Source: Herbidospora galbida
GTDB lineage: Bacteria > Actinomycetota > Actinomycetes > Streptosporangiales > Streptosporangiaceae
Assembly: GCF_005233835.1 (NCBI RefSeq)
Contig: NZ_SZQA01000007.1
Coordinates: 62,001-126,000 of the forward strand
DNA: 64,000 nt
Direction: 5' to 3'
Part shown: positions 1-8,447 of the stretch, in pieces
Layout of the letters: every line of letters starts with the position of its first letter
Numbering within the stretch: position 1 is the first letter of the stretch
The notes under the pieces: model-generated
What the model was told of the DNA's origin: nothing
Seen by the model: the letters and a program-made list of their open reading frames with translations, nothing else
The model's database searches: none
Translations under genes and position numbers: made by a program

Positions 1-42
1 GAGCTCGCGGACCTCGGGCCGCCGGAAGAAGATCCCCCTCAT
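1..42 (-). CDS. possible 5' end of a gene leaving the window
   Basis: On the minus strand an ATG at 42-40 opens a frame that stays open to the window edge (begins MRGIFFRRPEV). It lies 54 nt downstream of the methyltransferase stop and could be the next gene of the same operon. An in-frame GTG at 48-46 is an alternative start. No clear ribosome binding site is seen and 14 codons are too few to name a family. Confidence 0.25.
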   Translation of the reverse strand, partial: MRGIFFRRPEVREL

Positions 43-96
43 GACCACCAGGCTCGCCGGTCGGCCCGGCAGGGGGCGATAGCGCTACCGGGACAT

Positions 97-843
97 TCAG
101 GTGGTTATCGCGCCGCGCCGCGCCACGAACACGAACTCGTGGCCCGGCCGGTCGGGCGCGCCGCGGACGTCCTCGACGACGAAGCCGTGCTCACGCAGGT
201 CGCGCTCGATCTCGGCGCGTTCGCGGAAGCGGAGCGTCGACTCCGAGATCAGCACCTCCCCGTCGGAGGCGAAGACGTGCGTGCCCCGGAAGCTCACCAG
301 CGGCAGGCTCACGTCGGTCAGCTCGGCCCAGGTCTCGACGCGGCCGACGCCCGGGATGTTGGTCACGCGGTAGGTGGTCTCGCGCGACCACCTCGCCCAC
401 TCCTCCCACACGCGCCGCGCCGGATCGCGCGTCTCGAAGACGAGCCGCCCGCCGGGCCGCAGCGCCCCGTACGCGCCGCGCAGCGTCGTGCGCCACGCCT
501 CCGGATCGGCGATCGCCTGGGCGACGTTCCCCGTCATCGTCACCAGGTCGACCCGCAGGGGCGGCAGGTCCCCGGCGTCGCCGTCGAGCCAGCGCACCCG
601 TTCGGCGCCCGGCTTGCCGCGCGCGACGTCGACGGAGGCCCGCGCGGGGTCGATCCCGGTGACCGTCAGCCCGCGCGCTGCGAGTAGCAGCGCGAACACG
701 CCCGTCCCGCACCCGACGTCCAGCACGGACCGCGCGCCGAACTCCTCCGCCATCGCGACGTACGCGTCGAGATCGCCGCGGTCCGGATCGAGCGGGTCGT
801 AGACGGCGGCCAGGCGCGGATGCCCGAAGTTCGCGTCTTTCAT
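97..843 (-). CDS. class I SAM-dependent methyltransferase
   Basis: A 248-residue protein with a Rossmann-fold methyltransferase signature: VLDVGCGTGVFALLLA near residues 40-55 is the SAM-binding glycine motif (motif I), followed by the acidic TGIDPA strand and LRPGGRLVFETRD later. Its substrate cannot be read from sequence. The start overlaps the DeoR stop by ATGA (843-840), so it is translationally coupled as the last clear gene of the glycosidase operon. It resembles small cytoplasmic methyltransferases often annotated as UbiE/COQ5-like; its presence in a sugar operon may be incidental. The family is confident, the role is not. Confidence 0.85.
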   Translation of the reverse strand: MKDANFGHPRLAAVYDPLDPDRGDLDAYVAMAEEFGARSVLDVGCGTGVFALLLAARGLTVTGIDPARASVDVARGKPGAERVRWLDGDAGDLPPLRVDLVTMTGNVAQAIADPEAWRTTLRGAYGALRPGGRLVFETRDPARRVWEEWARWSRETTYRVTNIPGVGRVETWAELTDVSLPLVSFRGTHVFASDGEVLISESTLRFRERAEIERDLREHGFVVEDVRGAPDRPGHEFVFVARRGAITT

Positions 844-1637
844 GGAGCCAGGTCCACCGTGAGTCCTCCGTCGCGCAGCGCGGCGACGACCTGCGGGTCG
901 GCCTCGCGGCCGGTGATCAGGAGGTCGGCCTCCGGCAGGGCGCAGATCGGGGCCAGCCCCGTGCGGCCCAGTTTCGAGGAGTCGGCCACGACCACGTGCC
1001 GGCGCGAGGCGCCGAGCATCTTGCGCTTCATCTCGGCCTCCAGCAGGTTCACGCCGGTGATCCCGGACGCCGCGTCGACCCCGTGGCAGGCCAGGAACAC
1101 CGTGTCGGCGTTGATGCGTTCGAGCATCAGCGCCCCCATCGGGTCGACCAGGGCGTGGGTGGCCGGTCGTAGCGTTCCACCGGTGAGCAGCACGGTGATG
1201 CGGGGGATCGCGGGCTCCAGTTCGACCGCCACGCGCAGGCTGTTGGTGAAGACGACGACGTCGGTCAGCTCGGGTCGGGCGACCAGCGCCCTGGCCAGGA
1301 ACGTCGTGGTGGTGCCGGCGTCGATGACCAGGCTCTCGCCGCTGACGACCAGGGCGGCGGCGTGGCGGGCGAGGCGGGTCTTCTCGACCGCGGCGCTGCC
1401 CAGCGACACCTCGAACGACGGTTCGGCGGCGCGGGCCGGTTTGGCCGGGATCGCGCCGCCCCGCACGCGGCGCAGCGAGCCCTGCCGGTCGAGGAGTTCC
1501 AGGTCGGCGCGGATGGTCACGCTGGTGACGCCGAAGAGCCCGGCCAGGTCGGTCACCCGGACGAACTCGTGCTCCAGCACCATCGAGACGATGCGCTCCC
1601 GGCGGGTGTCCGCGGCGACGTCCGCCACGTCGGTCAT
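840..1637 (-). CDS. DeoR-family transcriptional regulator
   Basis: A 265-residue regulator. The first ~55 residues form a DeoR winged helix-turn-helix (RRERIVSMVLEH, then VTSVTIRADLELLDRQG). The rest is a DeoR sugar-phosphate sensor domain with the characteristic IDAGTTTTFLARAL and VFTNSL segments. ATG 1637 is preferred because it overlaps the upstream glycosidase stop (ATGA at 1637-1634); an upstream in-frame extension to 1700 lies inside that gene. DeoR proteins usually repress sugar operons and respond to phosphorylated sugars. Here the gene is in the operon it may control, although no operator was proved. Confidence 0.9.
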   Translation of the reverse strand: MTDVADVAADTRRERIVSMVLEHEFVRVTDLAGLFGVTSVTIRADLELLDRQGSLRRVRGGAIPAKPARAAEPSFEVSLGSAAVEKTRLARHAAALVVSGESLVIDAGTTTTFLARALVARPELTDVVVFTNSLRVAVELEPAIPRITVLLTGGTLRPATHALVDPMGALMLERINADTVFLACHGVDAASGITGVNLLEAEMKRKMLGASRRHVVVADSSKLGRTGLAPICALPEADLLITGREADPQVVAALRDGGLTVDLAP

Positions 1638-2929
1638 CGGCGTCCGCCCCGGATGCCGGGCGGCAGCAGCGCGCCGTGGGCGTCGATCAGCTCGTCGCAC
1701 AGCTCTTCGATGGCCGCCAGGGGCAGGGTGGCGGAGGTGGTGGGATCGATCATCGCCGCTTGGTACACCGCCGATCGTCTCTCCTCCAGGGCCGCGGTCA
1801 CGGTCAACTCAACCACATTGAGGTAGGTCCGGTTCAACGCCGCCAGCTGGACCGGCAGCGCGCCGATCGGCACCGGGCGGATGCCCGCGCCGTCCACCCG
1901 CGCCGGGACCTCCACGCAGGCGTCCGCCGGCAGGTTGTCGATGAGCCCGTGGTTCGGCAGGGTCAGGTAGACCTCGCGCGGCATCCCGGTGAGCATCGAG
2001 TGGATCACCTCGGAGGCCATCTCGAAGTGTTTCCACCGCGCCAGCATCGGCTCCCCGGCGGCGAGCGAGCCGCGCAGCCGTTCGTAGGAGTCGAGCTTGC
2101 GGGCGCTGCGCCGCAGCGCCTCGTCGACGGGCAGGCCGAGCCGCTTGACCTCGCTCTCGTGCGGCAGGAACCACGGCACGTACTCCGCGGCGTGCTCGCT
2201 CGACTCGGTCGGGTAGTAGCCGAAGCGGCGGTAGATCTCGCTCCGGACGTCGTGGTCACCGGCGATCAGGGGGTCGAGGTCGGGGTAGAGCGAGCGGCCC
2301 CCGCTCTCGAACCGCAGCACGAAGGCCTGGTGGGTGACTCCGGCCGTGCGGAAGTCGATCTCCTCCAGCTCGCGGCCGACCAGGTCGGCGAGCAGGGCGT
2401 GGGTGTCGCGGACCGCGTGGCACAGGCCCGCGACGTTCCGCAGCGGGGTGCCGGCGGTGACGGCCCAGCAGAGCGCGGCCATCGGGTCGGTGTAGGTGAG
2501 CAGCCAGGCGTCCGGGCACCGCCGGGCCATGTCGGCGGCCAGGGTGACCATCTCGGGGATGGCGCGCAGCGCGCGGAAGACGCCGCCGACGCCGATCGTG
2601 TCGCCCAGGGTCTGGCGGAGGCCGTACCGGCGGGGGATCTCCAGGTCGCGGAGGAGGGCGTCGTAACCGCCGACGTCGAACTGGCAGATCACGAAGTCGG
2701 CGCCGTCGAGCAGGGCGGGCCGGGTGGTCGCGGCGTCGATGCGGGCGTGCGCGCCGGTCTCGGAGTCGAGCCGGCGGGCCAGCGCCTCGGCGGTGGCGAG
2801 GCGGCCGGGGTCGACGTCGTGCAGGGCGATATGGAGGGCGCCGGCGAGGTCCGTACAGGAGAACAGATCCGAGAGGATCTTGCGGGTGAGTTCGACGTTG
2901 CCGGCTCCGGTGATGACGATCTTTGCCAT
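1634..2929 (-). CDS. GH4 family glycosidase, alpha-galactosidase (MelA)-like
   Basis: A 431-residue GH4 enzyme. An N-terminal NAD-binding Rossmann motif (KIVITGAGNVELT) begins at the start. Probable metal ligands are C170 (LCHAVRD) and H200 (GVTHQAF), spaced as in MelA-type alpha-galactosidases. GH4 enzymes cleave by an NAD- and Mn-dependent oxidation/elimination route in the cytoplasm. ATG 2929 has GGAGG seven bases upstream. In the second metal motif the usual Asn of NH is Thr (THQAF), which could shift specificity. It follows the DUF4832 genes after a 53-nt gap holding a hairpin. An alpha-glucosidase or glucuronidase activity cannot be excluded. Confidence 0.88.
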   Translation of the reverse strand: MAKIVITGAGNVELTRKILSDLFSCTDLAGALHIALHDVDPGRLATAEALARRLDSETGAHARIDAATTRPALLDGADFVICQFDVGGYDALLRDLEIPRRYGLRQTLGDTIGVGGVFRALRAIPEMVTLAADMARRCPDAWLLTYTDPMAALCWAVTAGTPLRNVAGLCHAVRDTHALLADLVGRELEEIDFRTAGVTHQAFVLRFESGGRSLYPDLDPLIAGDHDVRSEIYRRFGYYPTESSEHAAEYVPWFLPHESEVKRLGLPVDEALRRSARKLDSYERLRGSLAAGEPMLARWKHFEMASEVIHSMLTGMPREVYLTLPNHGLIDNLPADACVEVPARVDGAGIRPVPIGALPVQLAALNRTYLNVVELTVTAALEERRSAVYQAAMIDPTTSATLPLAAIEELCDELIDAHGALLPPGIRGGRR

Positions 2930-2948
2930 CCGAGACCTCCTGCGACGG

Positions 2949-2976
2949 GCGGCCACCGCCCGGAGACGGTGGCCGC
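2949..2976 (-). terminator. intergenic hairpin between DUF4832 gene and GH4 gene
   Basis: A 10-bp perfect stem (arms 2949-2958 and 2967-2976, core GGCCACCG/CGGTGGCC) with an 8-nt loop sits in the short gap between two operon genes. No U-run follows, so it is more likely an mRNA-stability or partial attenuation hairpin than a full terminator. Confidence 0.5.
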
Positions 2977-2982
2977 GCGCTC

Positions 2983-3433
2983 TCATTCGAAGCGGATCTC
3001 GTCGATGGTGACGGTGGAACCGCCGCCGTACCAGAAGCCCATGGTCAGCTGGCTGGGGGAGTTGCGGTTGATCCCGTTGGCGGCCATCGGGAGGCGGATG
3101 TCCGTGTACGCCGTCGTGACGACCGGATGCCCGCCGCCGTCGAGCGTGTAGTCGGCGAAGAGCTTGGTCGAGCCGCCGAGGCCGAGGTTGAAGTGGGTCT
3201 GCTCGCCGCCGGAGGCGCCCCTGATCCGGATCACCAGGTGGGTCTTGGACGTCAGGTCGACCCCGACGTCACTGCCGAACCAGCCGCAGTTGTCGTAGCG
3301 GAGGTTCAGTGCGCCACTGGTGACGACGCCGGAGCCGCCGCCGTCGAGGAAGCAGTTGGCGCCGGTCCACTTGCCCAGGTCGTTCTGCGACGGCCAGGCC
3401 GGACTCCCGTTGAAGTCGTCGAGCACCAGCCCC
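2983..3433. repeat. duplicated C-terminal domain, copy 1
   Basis: This stretch matches 4983-5433 at an exact 2000-bp offset with roughly 90% identity by eye, including a run of more than 80 identical bases (about 3131-3231 against 5131-5231). It encodes the ~148-residue C-terminal module of both secreted DUF4832 proteins. Similarity stops at the linkers, so a domain was copied or converted rather than a whole gene. Confidence 0.9.
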
Positions 3434-4986
3434 GTGGGAGTGGGGGAGGGCGACGGCGACGGCGACGGAGAAGGCGACGGACTGGGGCAGGGTGAAGGGG
3501 AGGGCGAGGGTGACGGGCAGTTGGGGGCGCACTGGCCGACGGTGAAGCTCGTGGCCAGCACGTTGTAGCCACCCGCCGCGTGCCAGGTCCCCGTGTTGGC
3601 GAACCTGATCGAGTAGCCGGCCCGCGACCGCAGCCCGGTGGCCTGGTCGGGCAGCCACAGGGCCAGCCGGTAGGTCCCCGGCACCACGTTCGACGGCACG
3701 GTCACCGTCTGGGTCGCCAGCGAGTGCGTGCCCGGCGTCCAGCGGCGCGGGTCGAGGCCGGGGACGGCGAGGTCGTACCGCCGGGCGCCGTCGTCGAGCA
3801 CCAGGAACACCGGGCGCTGCTTGACCGGCCCGGCCCACCCGTCGTTGCCCAGGGTGGCCGAGAAGGTGAGCTGCCCGCCGGGCTGGACCGAGTCGGAGAA
3901 GTTCGCGTCGACCAGCCGGAGCCGGTAGCCCATCTTGCGCTTGAGCCGCGTGAACGCCGTCTCGGCCGGGTCGTCCCCCGACGCCGCCAGGTTGGCGGCC
4001 TTCCACTTGTTCGTGTTGACCGCCGCGTAGTCCTCGTTGATCTCGGTGAAGTTCAGCTTGGACATCTCGGTCTGGACGTTGACCCCGGCCGCGTCGTTGT
4101 AGCCGTCGGAGTTGCAGGTCTCGCCGCCGGTGATGGTGTTGAAGCCGGTGGACGTCATGCGGTCGTACATCCACTGCTTCTTCACTTCGATGTCGAACCA
4201 GCCCATCCACGAGTTGTTGTCGTAGGTCCCCATGTCGTTGTAGTCGGCCAGGAAGCAGTCGTTGTGGAAGCCGATCCGGTCCTTCTGCGCCTGGGTGAGC
4301 GTGGGCGCGTCCAGCATCTCCTTGATGAAGATCGGATAGCGCATGGCCAGCGGGATCGTCGCCGGGGTCGTCTCCAGGACCCTGGTGACGATGCGGAGGC
4401 GGGTGGCGTACTGGTCGTGGTTGAACGGGTCGGAGTAGCTGCCCGTGTGCCACTCGCCCCACGCGCCCAGATAGCCGGTCTCCAGGTGCGCCACCACATC
4501 GGCGTGGGCGGTCAGCACCGCGCCGACCTGGGTGATGTGGCCGAGGATCCGCGCCTCGGGCACGGAGGCCCAGCCGTCCCAGGTGTAGGCCGGGCGCAGC
4601 ACGATCTTCAGGCCGGCCGCGCGGACCGCCGCGAGGCCGCTCGCCAGGTTGTCGAGCAGGGCCTGCGGGAGGGTGTCGGTCCCGGCGTACTTGTCGAGGT
4701 GCAGGTAGCTGTGGACCAGGGTGTTGCCGTTCTGCCTGGCCCGGGCGAAGGTGCGGTCGAGAAGGTCGGGGTTGAAGCCGGGGATGGTGGCCGCGTTGAC
4801 GTAGTCGTTGACGGCGGGATCGTCGATGATCTCGTAGCGGTTGTGGAAGCCGCGCTCGGGGTTGGCGATGACGGTGGCGAAGTCGGCCGGGTAGGTGCGG
4901 GTCTGCGCCTCGGCGGTGCCGACGACCAGCCCGGTCACCACCAGGGCGGCCGCCGCGACCACGGCGCTCAGTCTGCGTGACATCAT
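2983..4986 (-). CDS. secreted DUF4874/DUF4832 protein with C-terminal carbohydrate-binding-like domain
   Basis: A 667-residue predicted secreted protein. The signal peptide is MMSRRLSAVVAAAALVVTGL ending AEAQ. Residues ~30-320 look like a TIM-barrel DUF4874 module (VIANPERGFHNRYEI, then YLGAWGEWHTG, then AMRYP...GFHND), followed by a DUF4832-like beta region (residues ~325-485), a Pro-Ser linker (~487-518) and a ~148-residue beta-sandwich module (GLVLDDFNGSPAW to IDEIRFE). The last module is almost identical to that of the neighbouring gene. The conserved Glu in WGEWH is a candidate catalytic acid. I know no established activity; a glycoside hydrolase role is inferred from fold-like motifs and neighbours. 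The start overlaps the upstream stop by ATGA (4986-4983). Confidence 0.85.
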   Translation of the reverse strand: MMSRRLSAVVAAAALVVTGLVVGTAEAQTRTYPADFATVIANPERGFHNRYEIIDDPAVNDYVNAATIPGFNPDLLDRTFARARQNGNTLVHSYLHLDKYAGTDTLPQALLDNLASGLAAVRAAGLKIVLRPAYTWDGWASVPEARILGHITQVGAVLTAHADVVAHLETGYLGAWGEWHTGSYSDPFNHDQYATRLRIVTRVLETTPATIPLAMRYPIFIKEMLDAPTLTQAQKDRIGFHNDCFLADYNDMGTYDNNSWMGWFDIEVKKQWMYDRMTSTGFNTITGGETCNSDGYNDAAGVNVQTEMSKLNFTEINEDYAAVNTNKWKAANLAASGDDPAETAFTRLKRKMGYRLRLVDANFSDSVQPGGQLTFSATLGNDGWAGPVKQRPVFLVLDDGARRYDLAVPGLDPRRWTPGTHSLATQTVTVPSNVVPGTYRLALWLPDQATGLRSRAGYSIRFANTGTWHAAGGYNVLATSFTVGQCAPNCPSPSPSPSPCPSPSPSPSPSPSPSPTPTGLVLDDFNGSPAWPSQNDLGKWTGANCFLDGGGSGVVTSGALNLRYDNCGWFGSDVGVDLTSKTHLVIRIRGASGGEQTHFNLGLGGSTKLFADYTLDGGGHPVVTTAYTDIRLPMAANGINRNSPSQLTMGFWYGGGSTVTIDEIRFE

Positions 4987-5433
4987 TCGAACCGGATCTC
5001 GTCGATGCTGACGGTGGAGTTCCCGCCGTACCAGAAGCCCATGGCGAGCTGGCTCGGCGAGTTGCGGCTGATGCCGTTGGCGGCCATCGGGATGCGGATG
5101 TCCTGGTAGGCGGTGGTGATGACCGGGTGCCCGCCGCCGTCGAGCGTGTAGTCGGCGAAGAGCTTGGTCGAGCCGCCGAGGCCGAGGTTGAAGTGGGTCT
5201 GCTCGCCGCCGGAGGCGCCCCTGATCCGGACGACCAGGTGCGTCTTGGACGTCAGGTCGACGCCCACGTCGCTGCCGAACCAGCCGCAGTTGTCGTAGCG
5301 GAGGTTCAGCGCGCCACTGCTGACGACGCCGGAGCCGCCGCCGTCGAGGAAGCAGTTGCCCCCGGTCCACTTGCCCAGGTCGTTCTGAGAGGGATACGCC
5401 GGGCTGCCGTCGAAGTCGTCCAGGACCAGGCCC
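4983..5433. repeat. duplicated C-terminal domain, copy 2
   Basis: Partner of 2983-3433 at an exact 2000-bp offset. It encodes the C-terminal module beginning GLVLDDFDGSPAYPSQNDLG and ending IDEIRFE. Differences between the copies are scattered and mostly conservative. Confidence 0.9.
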
Positions 5434-7325
5434 GTGGAGGCGCCCGCGTCGGTGACGACGGTGACCGTGTTGCTCGCGGGCGACAGGTTGCCGGCGGCGT
5501 CCCGCGCTCGCACCGTGTAGGCGTAGCTCGTCGAGGCGGACAGCCCGCTGTCGGTGTACGTCGTCCCGGTGACGGAGCCGACCTGCGTGCCGCCCCGGTA
5601 GACCTGGTAACCGGTGACCCCGACGTTGTCGGTCGCCCCGCTCCACGCCAGCGACACCGATGAGGAGGTCTTGCCCGTCGAGGTCAGCGCCGGGGCGGTC
5701 GGCGCGGTGCAGTCGCCGGTGCAGGTGCCGCCGCCGGTGCTCACCGAGCCCAGATTGACCCAGCCGTCGGTCCCCTGGTTGGCGTTGGCGAACGACAGGG
5801 GATAGGCGGGCCGCCAGCGGTCGATCGTGTAGTCGGACAGCCGCACCGAGGCCGGCCGGTTGCGCAGCACGGTCTGGGTGACCGCCTCCAGCGGATTCCG
5901 CACCCGCAGCACCAGCGAGTACGACCCGGCGGGCACCCCCGACGTGCTCAGGTTCGCCGAGAAGTTCACCGGGCGGCCGAAGTCGAGGTACTCGGAGGTG
6001 TTCCAGTCGGGGAAGGCGCGGATCCGGAGCGGCTGCACCGTCCGGATGTCCCAGTTCGTGTCCCACGTCTTCACCACGGTGCCCGCGGCGTTCCGCAGCC
6101 CGAGCACGAACGTCCACGGGTAGTAGAACGGGGCCACCCCGTCGTTCTGGACGGTCACCCCGACCTTGAACGTCGAACCCGCGGTGGCGTTGAAGTTGGC
6201 CTGCGGGATGTGCAGGTTGTAGCCCATCTTGCGGACCCCGGCCGCGACCTTCGGGTCGGTCGGGCTGTAGCCGCCCGCCCCGGTCTGGTTGATCATCCAC
6301 GAGATGTGGGTGAGCTCGGTGGCCGCGAGCACGTCGTCGACCTGGCCGCCGCCGGCGGGATAGTCGGCGTACAGCGAGCCCTGGATCTCGGGCCGGGCCT
6401 CGCCGCCGATCGACTGCTCGGTCCACCGGTTCTCGGTGCCGGTGTCCAGCATGATCTGGGTGAAGGCGTCGTCCCAGCCGTTCATCGACCGGGGCAGCGT
6501 CATGCTCTTGAGCTGGTTGCCGCGCCACTCCTTGTAGGGCCACGAGTCGTCGTGGAACCCGATGCCGGCCGACTCGGCGCCCGCCAGGCCGGGGTAGCGG
6601 ACCTCCAGCTGGAGGTTGTCGAAGGCGGCGTCGTAGGCGTTGATGAGGGTCCGGATCGTGGTGTCGCTCGGCATCAGGTTCGGGTAGCCGTCGGCGGTGT
6701 CGCGGTCGTACGGCCACGTGTGCCACTCGCCCCACAGGCCGACCAGGCCCAGTGACATGAAACCGGCCCGGGGGTCGTCGTCGTAGCGGGCCGCGAAGGC
6801 GTTGATGAAGCTGACGAACGCGGCGACGACGTCGGGGTCGTCGTAGTCGGGGCTGACGGTGCCCCAGAACCCGTTGGTGCGCAGCGTCGCCTTGCCGTTG
6901 AGGCAGGGCGGGATGCCGTTGCCCGGGTGGGAGCCGGTGCCGCCGGGATACTCGACGTAGAAGCGGAAGGCGAGTTGGCGGCCCCAGACGGCGGCCTCGT
7001 CGAGGGCCTTCTCGAAGACCGTCCAGTCGAAGACCGAGCAGCTCGACGGGTCCTTCATGACCTCGTTGAGCGCGAAGTAGCTCCACAGGACGCCGCCCGG
7101 GAACTTCGCGCCGTAGTCGTCGCCGGGGAACAGGTAGGGCGCGAACCCCTTGAGGGGCTGGCCGACCGGCGTGTTGGCGTACGTGTAGGTGTGCGTGGTC
7201 AGCGAGGTGTCGGGGGCCGGGCCGGCGGGCGGCCGGGGCGGCGGGCCGGCGGCGGCCTCGGCGGGGAGGGCCTGGCCCAGGAGCAGGGTCGTGAGGGCGG
7301 TCAGGGCGGCGAGCCAACGCTTCAT
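4983..7325 (-). CDS. secreted DUF4832 protein with Fn3 and C-terminal carbohydrate-binding-like domain
   Basis: A 780-residue predicted secreted protein, first gene of the five-gene minus operon. The signal peptide is MKRWLAALTALTTLLLGQAL ending AEAA. Residues ~40-330 form the putative catalytic barrel (PLKGFAPYLFPGDD, GLWGEWHTWPYD, LEVRYPG, GFHDDSW). A DUF4832 beta domain follows (MGYNLHIPQANFNA to ~530), then an Fn3 domain (~540-628) and the duplicated beta-sandwich module (~631-780). ATG 7325 is preferred, with GAGG just upstream; an in-frame GTG at 7343 would add six residues. It is paralogous to the secreted protein at 10453-11772. Activity is unknown; a secreted glycosidase on alpha-galactose-containing glycans is an inference from context. 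Confidence 0.87.
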   Translation of the reverse strand: MKRWLAALTALTTLLLGQALPAEAAAGPPPRPPAGPAPDTSLTTHTYTYANTPVGQPLKGFAPYLFPGDDYGAKFPGGVLWSYFALNEVMKDPSSCSVFDWTVFEKALDEAAVWGRQLAFRFYVEYPGGTGSHPGNGIPPCLNGKATLRTNGFWGTVSPDYDDPDVVAAFVSFINAFAARYDDDPRAGFMSLGLVGLWGEWHTWPYDRDTADGYPNLMPSDTTIRTLINAYDAAFDNLQLEVRYPGLAGAESAGIGFHDDSWPYKEWRGNQLKSMTLPRSMNGWDDAFTQIMLDTGTENRWTEQSIGGEARPEIQGSLYADYPAGGGQVDDVLAATELTHISWMINQTGAGGYSPTDPKVAAGVRKMGYNLHIPQANFNATAGSTFKVGVTVQNDGVAPFYYPWTFVLGLRNAAGTVVKTWDTNWDIRTVQPLRIRAFPDWNTSEYLDFGRPVNFSANLSTSGVPAGSYSLVLRVRNPLEAVTQTVLRNRPASVRLSDYTIDRWRPAYPLSFANANQGTDGWVNLGSVSTGGGTCTGDCTAPTAPALTSTGKTSSSVSLAWSGATDNVGVTGYQVYRGGTQVGSVTGTTYTDSGLSASTSYAYTVRARDAAGNLSPASNTVTVVTDAGASTGLVLDDFDGSPAYPSQNDLGKWTGGNCFLDGGGSGVVSSGALNLRYDNCGWFGSDVGVDLTSKTHLVVRIRGASGGEQTHFNLGLGGSTKLFADYTLDGGGHPVITTAYQDIRIPMAANGISRNSPSQLAMGFWYGGNSTVSIDEIRFE

Positions 7326-7405
7326 GGGGGCCTCGGTTTTCACATCGAAACCTGGACGTAACGAATTACAAACAGGAATCTTCGATATCGCAACCCTCCG
7401 TGAGG

Positions 7406-7450
7406 TACTTATGATTAGCTCTTGACAAATTTTCGCTAGCCTACATCATT
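7406..7450 (+). promoter_or_regulatory. permease promoter, twin of the one at 11788-11833
   Basis: TTGACA at 7422-7427, a 17-bp spacer and ATCATT at 7445-7450. The block from ACTTATGA through TTGACAAATTTTCG to ACATCATTA recurs almost base for base before the binding-protein gene. Conservation beyond the -35 and -10 boxes (AAATTTTCG, ACTTATGA) suggests a shared operator as well. It reads toward the permease gene at 7539. Confidence 0.75.
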
Positions 7451-7471
7451 ACTGCGATGGCGGGTTGAGAA

Positions 7472-7520
7472 GAGACGCGGACGGCCGAAGGCCGGTCGTG
7501 GCTCGCGCCGTGAATCTGCC
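7472..7520 (+). repeat. 49-bp dispersed element, copy A
   Basis: This copy lies in the 5' leader of the permease gene, ending 18 nt before its ATG. It matches the reverse complement of 14863-14911 at 44 of 49 positions, and its last 32 bases match 43981-44012 at 30 of 32. Common core: CGTGGCTCGCG, two variable bases, then GTGAATCTGCC. It also contains a GGCC-GAA-GGCC hairpin. Its nature (regulatory leader or inverted-repeat remnant of a mobile element) is open. Confidence 0.85.
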
Positions 7521-7538
7521 CGAAAGACGGGAGCGCGC

Positions 7539-8426
7539 ATGCAGGCGGTTCTGAGGAAGCGCGACGACCGGGTGGCCGGCTGGTTGTTCCTGGTGCCGGT
7601 GATCGTCGGTTTCCTGATCTTCTACGCCTATCCGACGGTCCGCGGGGTCTGGTACTCCTTCACCGACTACAGCCTGCTCAACGACCCGGCCTACGTCGGC
7701 GCCGACAACTACCGCGAGCTGGTCGGCGACGCGCAGTTCTGGAACGCCCTCAAGGTCACCGCCTACTACGTCGTGGTGAACATCGGCTCCCAGACCCTGA
7801 TCGCGCTGGGCCTGGCCGCGCTGATGCACCGGCTGACCCGGTCGGTCGTGCTGCGCGCGGCGCTGCTCGTGCCGTGGCTGGTGCCGAACGTGACCATCGG
7901 CCTGCTGTGGGCCTGGCTGCTCGACCCCGACCTGGGCTTCGTCAACCACCTGCTGGGCGTGGTCGGCATCGACACGACGCTGTCGTTCAACTCACCCACG
8001 TGGGCGATGCCGCTGGTCGCGCTGGTCAACAGCTGGGCGTACACGGGATACACGGCGCTGCTGCTGTACGCCGGGATGCTGCAGATCCCGCAGGGGCTCT
8101 ACGAGAGCGCGGCCATCGACGGCGCGGGAGAGGTGCGGATGTTCCGGTCGATCACGCTGCCGCTGCTGCGGCCGATCATCGCGCTGGTGCTGGTCGTGTC
8201 GCTCATCGGGTCGTTCCAGATCTTCGACACCGTCGCGGTCGTCTACGGCGGCAAGGCGCCGATCCCGGAGGCCCGCGTCATCTACTACTACATCTTCCAG
8301 CAGGCCTTCACCTACTTCCACATGGGCTACGCCGCCGCCGTGGCGATGGTCCTCGTGCTGGTCCTCGGCGTGCTGACCGCCCTGCAGATGCGGATGCTGC
8401 GCGCGTCCCGGTCGGACCTGGGCTGA
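7539..8426 (+). CDS. sugar ABC transporter permease, MalF type
   Basis: A 295-residue inner-membrane permease with about six hydrophobic segments, the first at residues ~13-32 (GWLFLVPVIVGFLIFYAYPT). The EAA loop that contacts the ATPase is YESAAIDGAGEVRMFRSITL, about residues 188-207. This is the CUT1 saccharide-uptake family. It is followed after 21 nt by the MalG-type partner. The binding protein is not in this operon but 2.6 kb away behind a twin promoter, and no ATPase gene is present, so a shared MsiK-type ATPase encoded elsewhere is likely. Confidence 0.93.
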   Translation: MQAVLRKRDDRVAGWLFLVPVIVGFLIFYAYPTVRGVWYSFTDYSLLNDPAYVGADNYRELVGDAQFWNALKVTAYYVVVNIGSQTLIALGLAALMHRLTRSVVLRAALLVPWLVPNVTIGLLWAWLLDPDLGFVNHLLGVVGIDTTLSFNSPTWAMPLVALVNSWAYTGYTALLLYAGMLQIPQGLYESAAIDGAGEVRMFRSITLPLLRPIIALVLVVSLIGSFQIFDTVAVVYGGKAPIPEARVIYYYIFQQAFTYFHMGYAAAVAMVLVLVLGVLTALQMRMLRASRSDLG

Positions 8427-8447
8427 CCGGGCTAAGGAGAGTCCCCC

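Noticed and set aside
1676-3151. Long open frame antisense to the GH4 gene, and many similar antisense frames across the window
   Set aside because: High GC third positions create long stop-free shadow frames. These encode low-complexity Arg/Ala/Gly-rich chains without family motifs, while the opposite strand has clear families.
3424-3525. Simple-sequence repeat of possible regulatory nature
   Set aside because: It encodes the Pro-Ser linker between catalytic and binding domains, a normal feature of secreted actinobacterial glycosidases.
2983-7317. A single 1444-residue minus-strand protein
   Set aside because: Its first half is an out-of-frame shadow of the DUF4832 gene at 4983-7325. The true gene starts at 4986 with a signal peptide and an ATGA overlap.
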